Shown here one piece after another: positions 13,055-25,560 of a stretch of 64,000 nucleotides of DNA. Below the pieces are notes generated by a model. That model saw nothing but the letters and a program-made list of their open reading frames with translations. It did no database searches and was not told where the DNA came from. The stretch lies in assembly GCF_050948175.1 (NCBI RefSeq), contig NW_027490119.1, forward strand, positions 1,550,001-1,614,000, in the 5' to 3' direction. The stretch is from Xylocopa sonorina. Taxonomy: Eukaryota; Arthropoda; Insecta; Hymenoptera; Apidae. How positions within the stretch are numbered: position 1 is the first letter of the stretch; each line of letters begins with the position of its first letter. The position numbers were made by a program, and so were the translations under genes.

Positions 13055-16000
13055 ATAAGGCACAATATTCATTGCGAAGTGTCATGTATACCTCGTATTC
13101 ACTCCAAAGAATGTAAGTGCGACACTTCCTTGCCAGGAAGTAGCGTTTGCAGATGTCTACGTATCGAAGCAATAGTGTCCTATTGCTTCTTAAAACGTGA
13201 TATCGCATCTCATTTCTATGTTTCATGATAAAATATAATATTCATTGAGGAGGGTTATGTATATCTCGCTTAAACTTAAAAAGAATGTAAACGCGACACA
13301 TCCTTGCTAGGAAATAGCGTTTCCAGATGTCTACGTATCGAAACAATAGAGATCTAATGCTTCTTAAATCGCGATATCGCAACTCATTTCTATATTTCGT
13401 GATAAGATATAATATTCATTGTGGATTGCTATGTATACCTCGTAGTCGCTTCAAAAGAATGTAAATGCGACACTTCCGTGCTAGGAAATATCGTTTGCAG
13501 ATGTCTACGCATCGTAGCAATAGAGTTCGAATGCTTCTCAAAACGCGATACCGTATCTCATTTCTATGTTTCACGATAAGATATAATATTCATTGCGAAG
13601 TGGCATGTATACCTTGTATTCAATTCAAACAATGTCAATGCGACACTTCCTTGCTAGGAAATAGCGTTAGCAGATGTCTACGTATCGAAGCAATAGAGTT
13701 CCAATGCTTCTCAGAACGCGATATAGCATCTCATTTCTATGTTTCATGGTAAGACATAATAGTCACTGCGAAGTGTTATGTATACCTCGTCTTCACCTGA
13801 AAAGTATGTAAATGAGACATTTCCTTGCTTGGAAATAGCGTTTCCGGATGTCTACGTATCGTAGCAGCAGAGTTCTAAATCTTCATAAATTCAAGGTATC
13901 GCACCCCATTTCTATGTTTCATGAAGAGATATTATATTCATTGCGAAGTGTCATGTATACCTCGCATACACTTAAAGTGAATGTAAATGCGCCACTTACT
14001 TCCTAGGAAAGAGCGTTGGCAGATGTCTACGTGTCGAAACAACAGAGTTCTAATGCTTCTTAAAGCGAGATATCGCAACTCATTTCTATGTTTCATGATA
14101 AGATATAATATTCATTCCGAAGTGACATGAATACCTCGTATTCACTTCAAAAGAATGTAACTGCGACACTTCCTTACTAGGAAATAGCGTTTGCTGAAGT
14201 CCACGTATCGTAGCATAAGTTTGTAATGCTTCTCATAACGCGATATCGCATCTCATTTCTATGTTTCATGATAAGATATAATATTGATTGCGAAGTGTCA
14301 TGTATACTTGGTATTCACCTCAAAAGAATGTAAATGGAACACTTCGTTGCTAGGAAATAGCGTTAGCAGATGTCTACGTATCGAAGCAATAGGGTTCTAA
14401 TGCTTCTCAAAACGCGATATCGCATCACATTTCTATGTTTCATGATAAGATATAATATTCATTGTGAAGTTACATGTATAACTCGTATTCACATCAAAGA
14501 ATGTAAATGGACACTTCCTTGCCAGGAAATAGCGTTTGCAGATGTCTACGTATCGAAGCAATAGTGTTCTAATACTGCTTAAAACGGGATACCGTATTTC
14601 ATTTCTATGTTTCATGCTAAGGTATAATATCAATTGCGAAGTGTCATGTAGACTACGTATTAACATAAAAAGAATGTAAATGCGACACTTCCTTGCCAGG
14701 AAATTACGTTTGCAGATGTCTCAATATCGAAGCAATAGGGTTCTAATGCTTCTTACGACGAGATGTCGCAACTCATTTCTATGTTTCATGATAAGATATA
14801 ATATTAACTGCGAAGTGTCATGTATACCTCGTACTCACCTCAAAAGAATGTAAATGCGACACATCGTTGCTAGGAAATAGCGATTCCAGATGTCTATATA
14901 TCGAAGCAATAGAGTTCTAATTCTTCTCAAAACGTGATATCGCATCTCATTTATATGTTTCACGATAAGATATAATATTCATTGCGAAGTTACATGTATA
15001 CCTCGTATTCACTTCAAACCAATGTAAATGCGACACTTCCTTGCTAGGAAATAGCGTTTGCAGATGTCTCCGTATCGAAGCAGTAGAGTTCTAATGCTTC
15101 TTAAAACGAGATGTCACATCTCATTTCTATGTTTCACGATAAGATATAACATTCATTGTGAAGTGTAATGTATACCTCGAATTCACTTCAAAAGAATGTA
15201 AATGCGACACTTCCTTGCTAGGAAATAGCGTTTGCAGATGTCTACGTATCGAAGCAATAGTGTTCTAATGCTGCTTAAAACGGGATACCGTATTTAATTT
15301 CTATGTTCCCTAATAAGGTATAATATTCATTGCGAAGTGTCATGTATACCTCGTATTCACTTCAAACGAAACGAAATGCGACACTTCCTTGTTAGAAAAT
15401 AGTGTTGGCAGATGTCTGCGTACCGAAGCAATAGAGGTCCTATGCTTCTTAAATCGCAATATCGCATCTCATTTCTATGTTTCATGATAACATATAATAT
15501 TCATTGCGAAGTGTCATGTATACCTCGCGTACACGTCAAATGAATGTAAATGCGACACTTCATTGCTAGGCAATAGCGTTTGCTGATGTCAACGTATCGA
15601 AACAAATGTGTTCTAATGCTTTTTAAAACTAGATGTCGCATCGCATTTCTATGTTTCATGATAAGATATAATATTCATTGCGAAGTGTCATGTATACCAC
15701 GCATACACTTCAAATGAATGTAAATGCGACACTTCCTTGCTAGGAAATAGCGTTGGCACATGTCTGCGTATCGAAGCAATAAAGTTCTAATGCTTCTTAA
15801 ATCGCCAAATCGCATTTCACTTCTATGTTTCATGATAAGATATAATATTCATTGTGCAGTGCTATGTGTACCTCGTATTCACTTCAAGAGAATGTAAATG
15901 CGACACTTCCTTGCTAGGAAATAGCGTTGGTACATGTCTGCGTATCGAAGCAATAAAGTTCTAATGCTTCTTAAATCTCCAAATCGCATTTCATTTCTAT

Positions 16001-17792
16001 GTTTCATGATAAGTTATAATATTCATTGGGAAGTGTCATGTATACATCGCAAACACTTCAAATGAATGTAAATGCGACACTTCCATGCTAGGAAGTAGCG
16101 TTTGAAAATGACTACGTATCGCAGCAATAGAGTACTAACGCTTCCTAAAACAAGATATCGCAACTCATTTCTATGTTTCATGAGAAGATATAATATTCAT
16201 TGCGAAGTGTCATGTACACCTCGTATTCCCTTCAAAGGAATGTAAATGCGACACTTCATTGCTAGGAAATAGCGTTTGCAGATGTCTACGTATCGAAGCA
16301 AGGGAGTTCTAATGCTTCTAAAAACGCGATATCGCATTCCATTCCTATATTTCATGATAGGATATAGTATTCATTGCAAAATGTCACTTATACCTCGCAG
16401 ACACTTCAAATGAATGTAAATGCGACACTTCCATGCTAGGTAATAGCGTTTGCAGATGTCTCCGTATTGAAGCAATAGATATCTAATGCTTCATTAATCG
16501 CGATATCGCATTTTATTACTATGATTCGTTATAAGGTATAATATTCATTGTGGTGTGTTATGTATACCTCGTATTCACTTCAAAAGAATGTAAATGAGAC
16601 ACTTCCTTGCTAGGAAATAGCGTTTGCAGATGTCTCCGTATTGAAGCAATAGCATTCTAATGCTTCTTAAATCGCCATATCGCTTCTCATTTCTATGTTT
16701 CATGATAAGATATAATATTCATTGTCGAGTGTTATGTATACCTCGTATTCACTTCAAAAGATTGTAAATGCGACACTTACTTGCTAGGAAATAGCGATTG
16801 CAGATGTGTACGTATCGAAGCAATGGAGTTCTAATGCTTCTTAAAACGCGATATCGCTTCTCATTACTATGTTTCACGATAAGATATAATACACATTGCG
16901 CAGTGTTATGTATCCCTCGTATTCACTACAAATGTAGGTAAATGCGACACATCCTTTCTAGGAAATAGCGTATGCAGATGTCTACCTATCGAAGCAATAG
17001 AGTTCTAACGCTTCTTAAAACACGATATCGCATCTCATTTCTATGTTTCATTATAAGATACAATATTCATTGCGGATTGTCATGTATACCTTGTATTCCT
17101 TTCAAAAGATTGTAACTGCGACACTTCCTTGCTAGGAAGTAGCGTTTGCAGAAATCTACGTATCGTAGCAATGGAGTTCTAATGCTTCTCAAAACGAGAT
17201 ATCGCATCTCATTTCTATGTTTCATGATAAGATATACTATTCATTGTGCATTGTTATGTATACCTCGTATTCGCTTCAAAAGAGTGTAAGTGCGACACTT
17301 ACTTGCTTGGAAATAGCGTTGGCAGATGTCTACGCCTCGTAGCACTAGAGATCTAAAGATTGTTAAAACGCGATATCGACTAATTTCTATGTTTCATGAT
17401 AAGATATAATATTCATTGCGAAGTGTCATGTATACCTCGTATTCACTTCAAAAGAATGTAAATCCGACACTTCCTTGCTATTAAATAGCGTTTGCAGATG
17501 TCTACGTATCGAAGCAATAGAATTCTAAGGCTTCTTAAAACGCGATATCGATTCTCATTTCTATATTTCATGATAAGATATAATATTCATTGCGAAGTGT
17601 CATGTATACCTCGTATTCACTTCAAAGGAATGTAAATGCGACACTTCCTTGCTAGGAAATAGCGTTTGCAGTTATCTACGTATCGTCGCAATAGATTTCA
17701 AATGCTTCTTAAAACGACATAGCGCATCTCATTTCTATGTTTCTTGATAAGATATAATATTCTTTGCGAAGTGTCATGTATACCTCGTATTC

Positions 17793-18381
17793 ACTTCAAA
17801 AGAATGTAGATGCGACACTTCCATGCTAGGAAATAGCGTTTGCAGATATCTTCGTATCGTAGCATTGGAATTCTAATGCTTCTCAAAACGCGATATCGCA
17901 TCTCATTTCCATGTTTCATGCTTAGATATAATATTAATTGCGAAGTGTCATGTGTAACTCGTATTCACTTAAAAAGAATGTAAATGCGACACATCCTTGC
18001 TAGGAAATAGCGTTTGCAGATGTCTGCTTATCGGAGTAATAGAGTTCTAATGCATCTTATAACGCGATGTCGCATCTCATTTATGTGTTTCATGATAAGT
18101 TATAATATTCATTGCGAAGTGTCATGTTTACCTTGTATTCAATCCAAAAGAATGTTTTTGCGACACTTCCATGCTACGAAATAGCGTTTGCAGGTGTCTA
18201 CGTATCGTAGCAATAGAGTTCTTATGCTTCTTAAATCGCGATATCGCATCTCATTTCTATGTTTCATAATAAGATATAATATTCATTGTGGAGTGTTATG
18301 TATACCTCGTATTCACTTCAAAAGATTGTAAATGCGACACTTCCTTGCTAGGAAATTGCTTTTGCAGATGTCTACGTATCG
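17793..18381 (+). repeat. Three-monomer block (partner 21,049-21,637)
   Basis: Shares TTTCATGCTTAGATATAA, TGCTTATCGGAGTAATAG, CGCATCTCATTTATGTG and GAATGTTTTTGCGAC, in order, with 21,049-21,637 at a spacing of 3,256 bp. The spacing is not a whole number of monomers because shortened monomers (142 and 156 bp) lie between the two copies. Confidence 0.8.
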
Positions 18382-18759
18382 TAGCAATAGAGTTCTAATG
18401 CTTCTTAAATCGCCATATCGCATCTCATTTCTGTGTTTCATGATAAGATGTAATATTCATTGTGGAGTGTTATGTATACTTCGTATTCACTTCAAAAGAT
18501 TGTAAATGCGACACTTCCTTGCTAGGAAATTGCTTTTGCTGATGTCTACGTATCGTAGCAAAGGTGTTCTAATGCTTCTTAAAAGGCGAAAGCGATCCTC
18601 ATCATTTGGTTTCATGATAAGATATAATATTCATTGTGGAGTGTTATGTCTACTTCGTATTCACCTAAAAAGAATGTAAATGCGACATTTCATTGCTAGG
18701 AAATAGCGTTGGCAGATGTCTACGTATCGTAGCATTGGAATTCTAATGCTTCTCAAAAC

Positions 18760-18901
18760 GCGATATCGCATCTCATTTCCATGTTTCATGATAAGATATA
18801 ATATTCATTGCGATGTGTCATGTATACCACGTACTCACTTCAAAAGAATGTAAATGCGACACTTCCTTGCTAGGAAATAGCGTTTGCAGGAGTTTACTTA
18901 T
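18760..18901 (+). repeat. Shortened 142-bp satellite monomer
   Basis: After GCGTTTGCAG the sequence goes almost straight to TTACTTATGTGATATCG, so about 32 bp are missing. The lost part is the TACGTATCG box and most of the GAAGCA...TGCTTC stem. Spacing between successive GATATCGC boxes is 142 instead of 174. It is a good private marker for this part of the array. Confidence 0.8.
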
Positions 18902-19566
18902 GTGATATCGCATCTGATTTCTATGTTTCATTATAAAATATAATATTCCTTGCGAAGTTACATGTATACCTCGTATTCACTTCAAAAGAATGTACATGCG
19001 ACACTTCCTTGCTAGGAAATAGCGTTTGCAGGTGTCTCCGCTTCGAAGCAACAGAGTTCTAATGCTTCTTAAAACGAGATGTCGCATCTGATTTCTATGT
19101 TTCATGACAAGATATAATATTCATTGCGAAGTGTTCTGTATTCGTCGTCTACACTTCAAATGAATGTAAATGCGACACTACCTTGCAAGGAAATAGCGAT
19201 TGCAGATGCCTACGTATCGAACCAATAGAGTTCTAATGCTTCTTGGAACGGGATATCGAATCTCATTTCTATGTTTCATGATAAGATATAATATTCATTT
19301 CGAAGTTTCATGTATTCCTCGTATTCACTTCAAGTGAATGTAAATGCGACACTTCCTTTCTAGGAAATAGCGTTTCCAGAAGTCTACGTATCGAAGCAAT
19401 AGATTTCTAATGCTTCTTGAAATGGGATATCGCATTTCACTTCTATGCTTCATGATAAGATATAGTGTTAATTGCGAAGTGTCATGTATACCTCGCATAC
19501 ACTTCAAATGAATGTAAATGCGACACTTCCTTCCTAGGAAATAGCGATTGCAGATGTCTACGTATC

Positions 19567-19590
19567 GAAGCAATAGAGTTCTAATGCTTC
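19567..19590 (+). repeat. Example of the GAAGCA...TGCTTC dyad
   Basis: A 24-base imperfect palindrome present in most monomers. Outer arms GAAGCA and TGCTTC are exact complements, and inner arms TAGA and TCTA pair as well, leaving one A-A mismatch and a two-base centre. It lies just before the AT-rich link to the next GCGATATCGC. It could extrude as a cruciform or be bound by a dimeric protein; neither is shown by the sequence. Confidence 0.7.
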
Positions 19591-20293
19591 TTGAAACGGG
19601 ATATCGAGTCTCATTACTGTGTTTTATCATAAGATATAATATTCATTGCGAAGTTTCATGTATTCCTCGTATTCACTTCAAATGAATGTAATTGCGAAAC
19701 TTCCTTGCTAGGAAATAGCGTTAGCAGATGTCTACGTTTCGAAGCAATAGAGTTCTAATGCTTCTTGAAACGGGATATCGCATCTAATTTCTATGCTTCA
19801 TGATAAGATATAATATTCATTGCGAAGTTTCATGTATTCCTCTTATTCACTTCAAATGAATGTAAATGCGACAGTTCCTTGCTAGGAATTAGCGATTGCA
19901 GATGCCTACGTATCGAAGCAATAGAGTTCTAATGCTTCTTGAAACGGGATATCGCAACTCATTTCTATGTTTCATGATAAGATATAATATTAATTGCGAA
20001 GTGTCATGTATACCTCGCATTCACTTCAAAAGAATGTAAATACGACACTTCCTTGCTAGGAAATAGCGTTTGCAGATGTCTACGTATCGTGGCAATAGAG
20101 TTCTAATGCTTCTGAAAACGCGATATCGCATCTCATTCCTATGTTTCATGATAAGATACAATATGCATTGCGAAGAGTCATGTTTTCCTCGTCTTCACTT
20201 CAAATAAATGTAAATGCGACACTTCCTTGCTAGGAAATAGCGATTGCAGATGTCTACCTTTCGAAGCAATAGAGTTCTAATGCTTCTTGAAAT

Positions 20294-20449
20294 GGGATAT
20301 CGCATTTCACTTCTATGCTTCATGATAAGATATAGTGTTAATTGCGAAGTGTCATGTATACATCGCATTCACTTCAAATGAATGTAAATGCGACACTTCC
20401 TTGCTAGGAAATAGCAAGGAAGCAATAGAGTTCTAATGCTTCATGGAAC
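20294..20449 (+). repeat. Shortened 156-bp satellite monomer
   Basis: GGAAATAGC runs directly into AAGGAAGCAATAGAG, so about 18 bp including the GCAGATGTCTACGTA segment are missing. Otherwise it is an ordinary monomer of the GGGATATCG subfamily. Confidence 0.8.
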
Positions 20450-22633
20450 GGGATATCGCATCTCATTTCTATGTTTCATGATAAGATATAATATTAATTG
20501 CGAAGTGTCATGTATACCTTGTATTCACTTCAGAAGAATGTAAATGCGACTCTTCCCTGCTAGGAAATAGCGTTTGCAGATGTCTACGAATCGTAGCAAG
20601 CGTGTCATAATGATTCTTAAAACGAGATATCGCATCTCATTTCTATGTTTCATGATAACATATAATATTCATTGCGAAGTGTCATGTGCACTTCGCATTC
20701 ACTTCAAAAGAATGTAAATGCGACACTTCCTTCCTAGGATATAGCTATGTCAGAGGTCTACGTACCGAAACAATAGAGTTATAATGCTTCTTAAAACGCG
20801 ATATCGCAGCTCATTTCTTTGTCTCATGGTAAGATATAATATTCATTGCGAAGTGTCATGTATACCTCGTATTCACTTCAGATGAATGTATATGCGACAC
20901 TTCCTTGCTAGGAAATAGCGTTTGCAGATGTCAACGTATCGTAGCAATAGGGTTCTAATGCTTCTTAAAACGCGATATCGATCCTCATTTCTTGGTTTCA
21001 TGATAAGATATAATATTCATTGTGGTGCGTTAAGTATACCTCGTATTCACTTCAAAAGAATGTAGATGCGACACTTCCATGCTAGGAAATAGCGCTTGCA
21101 GATGTCTTCGTACCGTAGCATTGGAATTCTAATGCTTCTCAAAACGCGATATCGCATCTCATTTCCATGTTTCATGCTTAGATATAATATTAATTGCGAA
21201 GTGTCATGTGTACCTCGTATTCACTTAAAAGGAATGTAAATGCGACACATCCTTGCTAGGAAATAGCGGTTGCAGATGTCTGCTTATCGGAGTAATAGAG
21301 TTCTAATGCATCTTATAACGCGATGTCGCATCTCATTTATGTGTTTCATGATAAGTTATAATATTCATTGCGAAGTGTCATGTTTACCTTGTATTCAATC
21401 CAAAAGAATGTTTTTGCGACACTTCCATGCTACGAAATAGCGTTTGCAGGTGTCTACGTATCGTAGCAATAGAGTTCTTATGCTTCTTAAATCGCCATAT
21501 TGCATCTCATTTCTATGTTTCATGATAAGATATAATATTCATTGTGGAGTGTTATGTATACCTCGTATTCACTTCAAAAGATTGTAAATGCGACACTTCC
21601 TTGCTAGGAAATTGCTTTTGCAGATGTCTACGTATCGAAGCAAGAGAGTTCTAATGCTTCTTGAAACGGGATACCGAGTCTCATTACTGTGTTTCATGAT
21701 AAGATATAATATTCATTGCGAAGTTTCATGTATTCCTCTTATTCACTTCAAATGAATGTAAATGGGACAGTTCCTTGCTAGGAATTAGCGATTGCAGATG
21801 CCTACGTATCGAAGCAATAGAGTTCTAATGCTTCTTGAAACGGGATATCGCATCTCATTTCTATGTTTCATGATAAGATATAATATTAATTGCGAAGTGT
21901 CATGTATACCTCGCATTCACTTCAAAAGAATGTAAATACGACACTTCCTTGCTAGGAAATAGCGTTTGCAGATGTCTACGTGTCGTGGCAATAGAGTTCT
22001 AATGCTTCTGAAAACGCGATATCGCATCTCATTTCTATGTTTCATGATAAGATATAATATGCATTGCGAAGAGTCATGTTTTCCTCGTCTTCACTTCAAA
22101 TGAATGTAAATGCGACACTTCCTTGCTAGGAAATAGCGATTGTAGATGTCTACGTTTCAAAGCAATGGAGTTCTAATGCTTCTTGAAATGGGATATCGCA
22201 TTTCACTTCTATGGTTCATGATAAGATATAATGTTAATTGCGAAGTGTCATGTATACCTCGCATACACTTCAAATGAATGTAAATGCGACACTTCCTTCC
22301 TAGGAAATAGCGATTGCACATGTCTACGTATCGAAGCAATAGAGTTCTAATGCTTCTTGAAACGGGATATCGCATCTCATTTCTATGCTTCTTGATAAGA
22401 TATAATATTCATTGCGAAGTTTCATGTATTCCTCGTATTCACTTCAAATGAATGTAAATGCGACACTTCCTTGCTAGGAAATAGAGTTTGCAGATGTCTA
22501 CGTATCGTAGCAAGCGTGTTATAATGCTTCTTAAAACGAGATATCGCTTCTCTTTTCGATGTTTGATGATAACATATAATATTCATTGTGCAATGATATG
22601 TATACCTCGCATTCACTTCAAAAGAATGGAATT

Positions 22634-23156
22634 GCGACACGTCCTTGCTATGAAATAGCGTTTGCAGATGTCTACGTATCGTAGCAATAGAGTTCTAAAG
22701 CTTCTTAAAACGCGATATCACATCACATTTCTATGTTTCATGATAAGATATAATATTCATTGCGAAGACTTCACGCATTCCTCGTATTCACTTCAAATGA
22801 ATGTAAATGCGGCACTTCCTTCCTAGGAAATAGCGTTTGCAGATGTCTACGTATCGTAGGAAGCGTGTTATAATGCTACTTAAAACGAGATATCGCATCT
22901 CATTTCTATGTTTCATGAGAACATATAATATTCATTGCGAAGTATTATGTATACCTCACATACACGTCAAATGAATGTAAATGCGACACTTCCTTGCTAG
23001 GAAATAGCGTTTGCAGATGTCTACGTATAGTAGCAATAGAGTTCTAATGCTTCTCAAAACGCGATATCGAATCTTATTTCTGTGTTTCATGATAAGATCT
23101 AATATTGATTTCGAAGTTTCATGTATTCCTCGTATTCACTTCAAATGAATGTAAAT
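22634..23156 (+). repeat. Trimer unit (tandem partner 23,157-23,690)
   Basis: Three monomers repeated next door with a shift of about 523 bp. Shared variants are GTTCTAAAGCTTC, ATATCACATCACATTTC, GCGTGTTATAATGCTA and TTTCATGAGAACATATAA. Relatives of the same monomers recur at 53,150-53,560 and 57,300-57,730. Confidence 0.7.
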
Positions 23157-23690
23157 GCGACACGTCCTTGCTAGGAAATAGCGTTTGCAGATACTTACGT
23201 ATCGTAGCAATAGAGTTCTAAAGCTTCTTAAAACGCGATATCACATCACATTTCTATGTTTCATGATAAGATGTAATATTCATTGCGAAGCTTTCACGTA
23301 TTCCTCGTATTAACTTCAAATGAATGTAAATGCTGCACTTCCTTCCTAGGAAATAGCGCTTGCAGATGTCTACGTATAGTAGCAAGCGTGTTATAATGCT
23401 ATTTAAAACGAGATATCGCATCTCATTTCTATGTTTCATGAGAACATATGATATTCATTGCCAAGTATTATGTATACCTCGCATACACTTCAAATGAATG
23501 TAAATGCGACACTTCCTTGCTAGGAAATAGCGTTTACAGATGTCTACGTATAGTAGCAATAGAGTTCTAATGCTTCTCAAAACGCGATATCGAATCTCAT
23601 TTCTATGTTTCATGATAAGATCTAATATTCATTTCGAAGTTTCATGTATTCCTCGTATTCACTTCAAATGAATGTAAATGCGATACGTCC
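23157..23690 (+). repeat. Trimer unit (tandem partner 22,634-23,156)
   Basis: Second copy of the three-monomer unit, with a few base differences (GATGTAATATTC for GATATAATATTC, AGTAGCAAGC for CGTAGGAAGC). It is more diverged than the 4,129-bp copies, so it is an older exchange. Confidence 0.7.
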
Positions 23691-24633
23691 TTGCTAGGAA
23701 ATAGCGTTTGCAGATACCTACGTATCGAAGCAATAAAGTTCTAATGCATCTTATATCGCGATGTCGCATCTCATTTCTATGTTTCACGATAATACATAAT
23801 ATTCATTGTGCAATGTTATGTACACCTCGCATTCACTTCAAAAGAATATAAATGCGACACTTCCTTGCTAGGAAATAGCGTTTGCAGATGACTACGTATC
23901 GCAGAAATAGTGTTCTAATGCTTCTTAAAACGCGATATCGCATCTCATTTCTATGTTTCATGATGAGATAAAAAATACATTGCGAAGTGTCATGTACAAC
24001 TCGTATTCAGTTCAAACGAATGTAAATGCGGTACTTCCTTGCTAGAAAGTAGCATATGAAGATGTCTACGTATCGATGCAATAGAATTCTAATGCTTTCT
24101 AAATCAAGGTATCGCTTCTCATTTCTATGTTTCATGATAAGATATAATACTCATTGTGCAGTGTTATGTATACCTCGTATTCACTTCAAATGAATGTAAA
24201 TGCGACTCTTCCCTGCTAGAAAATGGCGTTTGCTGATGTCTACGTATCGTAGCAATATACCTCTAGTGCTCCTTAAAACGCGATATCGCTCCTTCCCGAT
24301 ATTCCTATGTTTCATGATAAGATATAATATTCATTGTAGAGTGTTATGTATACCTCGTATTCACTTCAAAGGAATGTAAATGCGACTCTTCCTTGCTAGG
24401 AAATAGCATTTGCACATGTCTACGTTTCGTAGCTTAAGGGTTGTAATGCTCCTCAAAACACGATGTCACATCTCATTTCTATGTTTCATGATATGATATA
24501 ATATTCATTGTGGAGTATTATGTATACCTTGTATTCACATCAAAAGAATCTAAATATGACACTTCCTTGCTAGGAGATAGCGATTGCCGATGTCTACGTA
24601 TCGAAGCAATAGAGTTCTAATGCTTCTTATATC

Positions 24634-24807
24634 GCGATATCGCATCTCATTTCTATGTTTCATGATAAGATATAATATTCATTGTAGAGTGTTATGTATA
24701 CCTCGTATTCACTTCAAAGGAATGTAAATGCGACACTTCCTTGCTAGGAAATAGCGCTTGCATATGTCTACGTATCTAAGAAATAGAGTTCTAATGCTTC
24801 TTAAAAC
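24634..24807 (+). repeat. Reference 174-bp satellite monomer
   Basis: A near-consensus monomer, counted from one GCGATATCGC to the next, exactly 174 bp. Landmarks in order: perfect 10-bp palindrome GCGATATCGC (24,634-24,643); TTTCATGATAAG and AT-rich TATAATATTC; GTATAC (24,696-24,701); TTCACTTCAAAGGAATG; near-palindrome TTCCTTGCTAGGAA (24,737-24,750); TACGTA (24,769-24,774); the AATAGAGTTCTAATGCTTC tail. The length is three times 58, so reading frames carry over from one monomer to the next. I do not recognise the family by name. Confidence 0.9.
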
Positions 24808-25560
24808 GCGATATCGCTCCTCATTTCTATGTTTCATGATAAGATCTAATATTCATTTCGAAGTTTCATGTATTCCTCGTATTCACTTCAAATGAATGTA
24901 AATGCGACACGTCCTTGCTAGGATTTAGCGTTTGCAGATACCTACGTATCGTAGCAATAGAGTTCTAATGCTTCTTAAAACACGATATCGCATCTCATTT
25001 CTATGTTTCATGATAAGATATAATATTCATTGCGAAGTGTCATGTATACCTCGCATACACTTCAAACGAATGTAAATGCGACACTACATTGCTAGGAAAT
25101 AGCCTTGGCAGATGTCTACGTATCGAAGAAATAGTGTTCTATTACTTCTTAAGTCGCCATATCGCATCACATTTCTATGTTTCATGATAAGATATAATAT
25201 TCATTGTGGAGTGTTATGTATACCTCGCATTCACTTCAAATGACTGTAAATGCGACACTTCCTTGCTAGGATATAGCGATGGCAGATGTCTACGTATCGA
25301 GCAATAGGGTTCTAGTGCTTCTGAAATCGCAATATCGCATCTCATTTCTATGTTTCATGATAAGATATAATATACATCGTCCAGTGTTATGTATACCTCG
25401 TATACACTTCAAATGAATGTAAATGCGACACTTCCTTGCTGGGAAGTAGCGTTTGCAATTGTCTACGTAAGAAGCAATAGAGTTCTGGGGCTTCTCAAAA
25501 CGCGATATCGCATCTCATTTCTATGTTTCATGATAAGATAACATATTAATTGCGAAGTGT

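Larger units (their letters stand above)
9022..25560 (+). repeat. 174-bp satellite array, clean plus-strand section
   Basis: About 95 consecutive monomers in one orientation, with monomer-to-monomer variation but a steady spacing near 174 bp. Recurrent landmarks are GCGATATCGC, TTCATGATAAGATATAATA, GTATAC, TTCCTTGCTAGGAA and TACGTATCG. Two shortened monomers occur (18,760-18,901 and 20,294-20,449). From about 19,200 a subfamily with CTTCTTGAAACGGGATATCG becomes frequent. No gene or non-satellite sequence was seen. Confidence 0.95.

Noticed and set aside
24634..24807. CENP-B box in the monomer
   Set aside because: No segment fits the known YTTCGTTGGAARCGGGA pattern; TTCCTTGCTAGGAA is only loosely similar.
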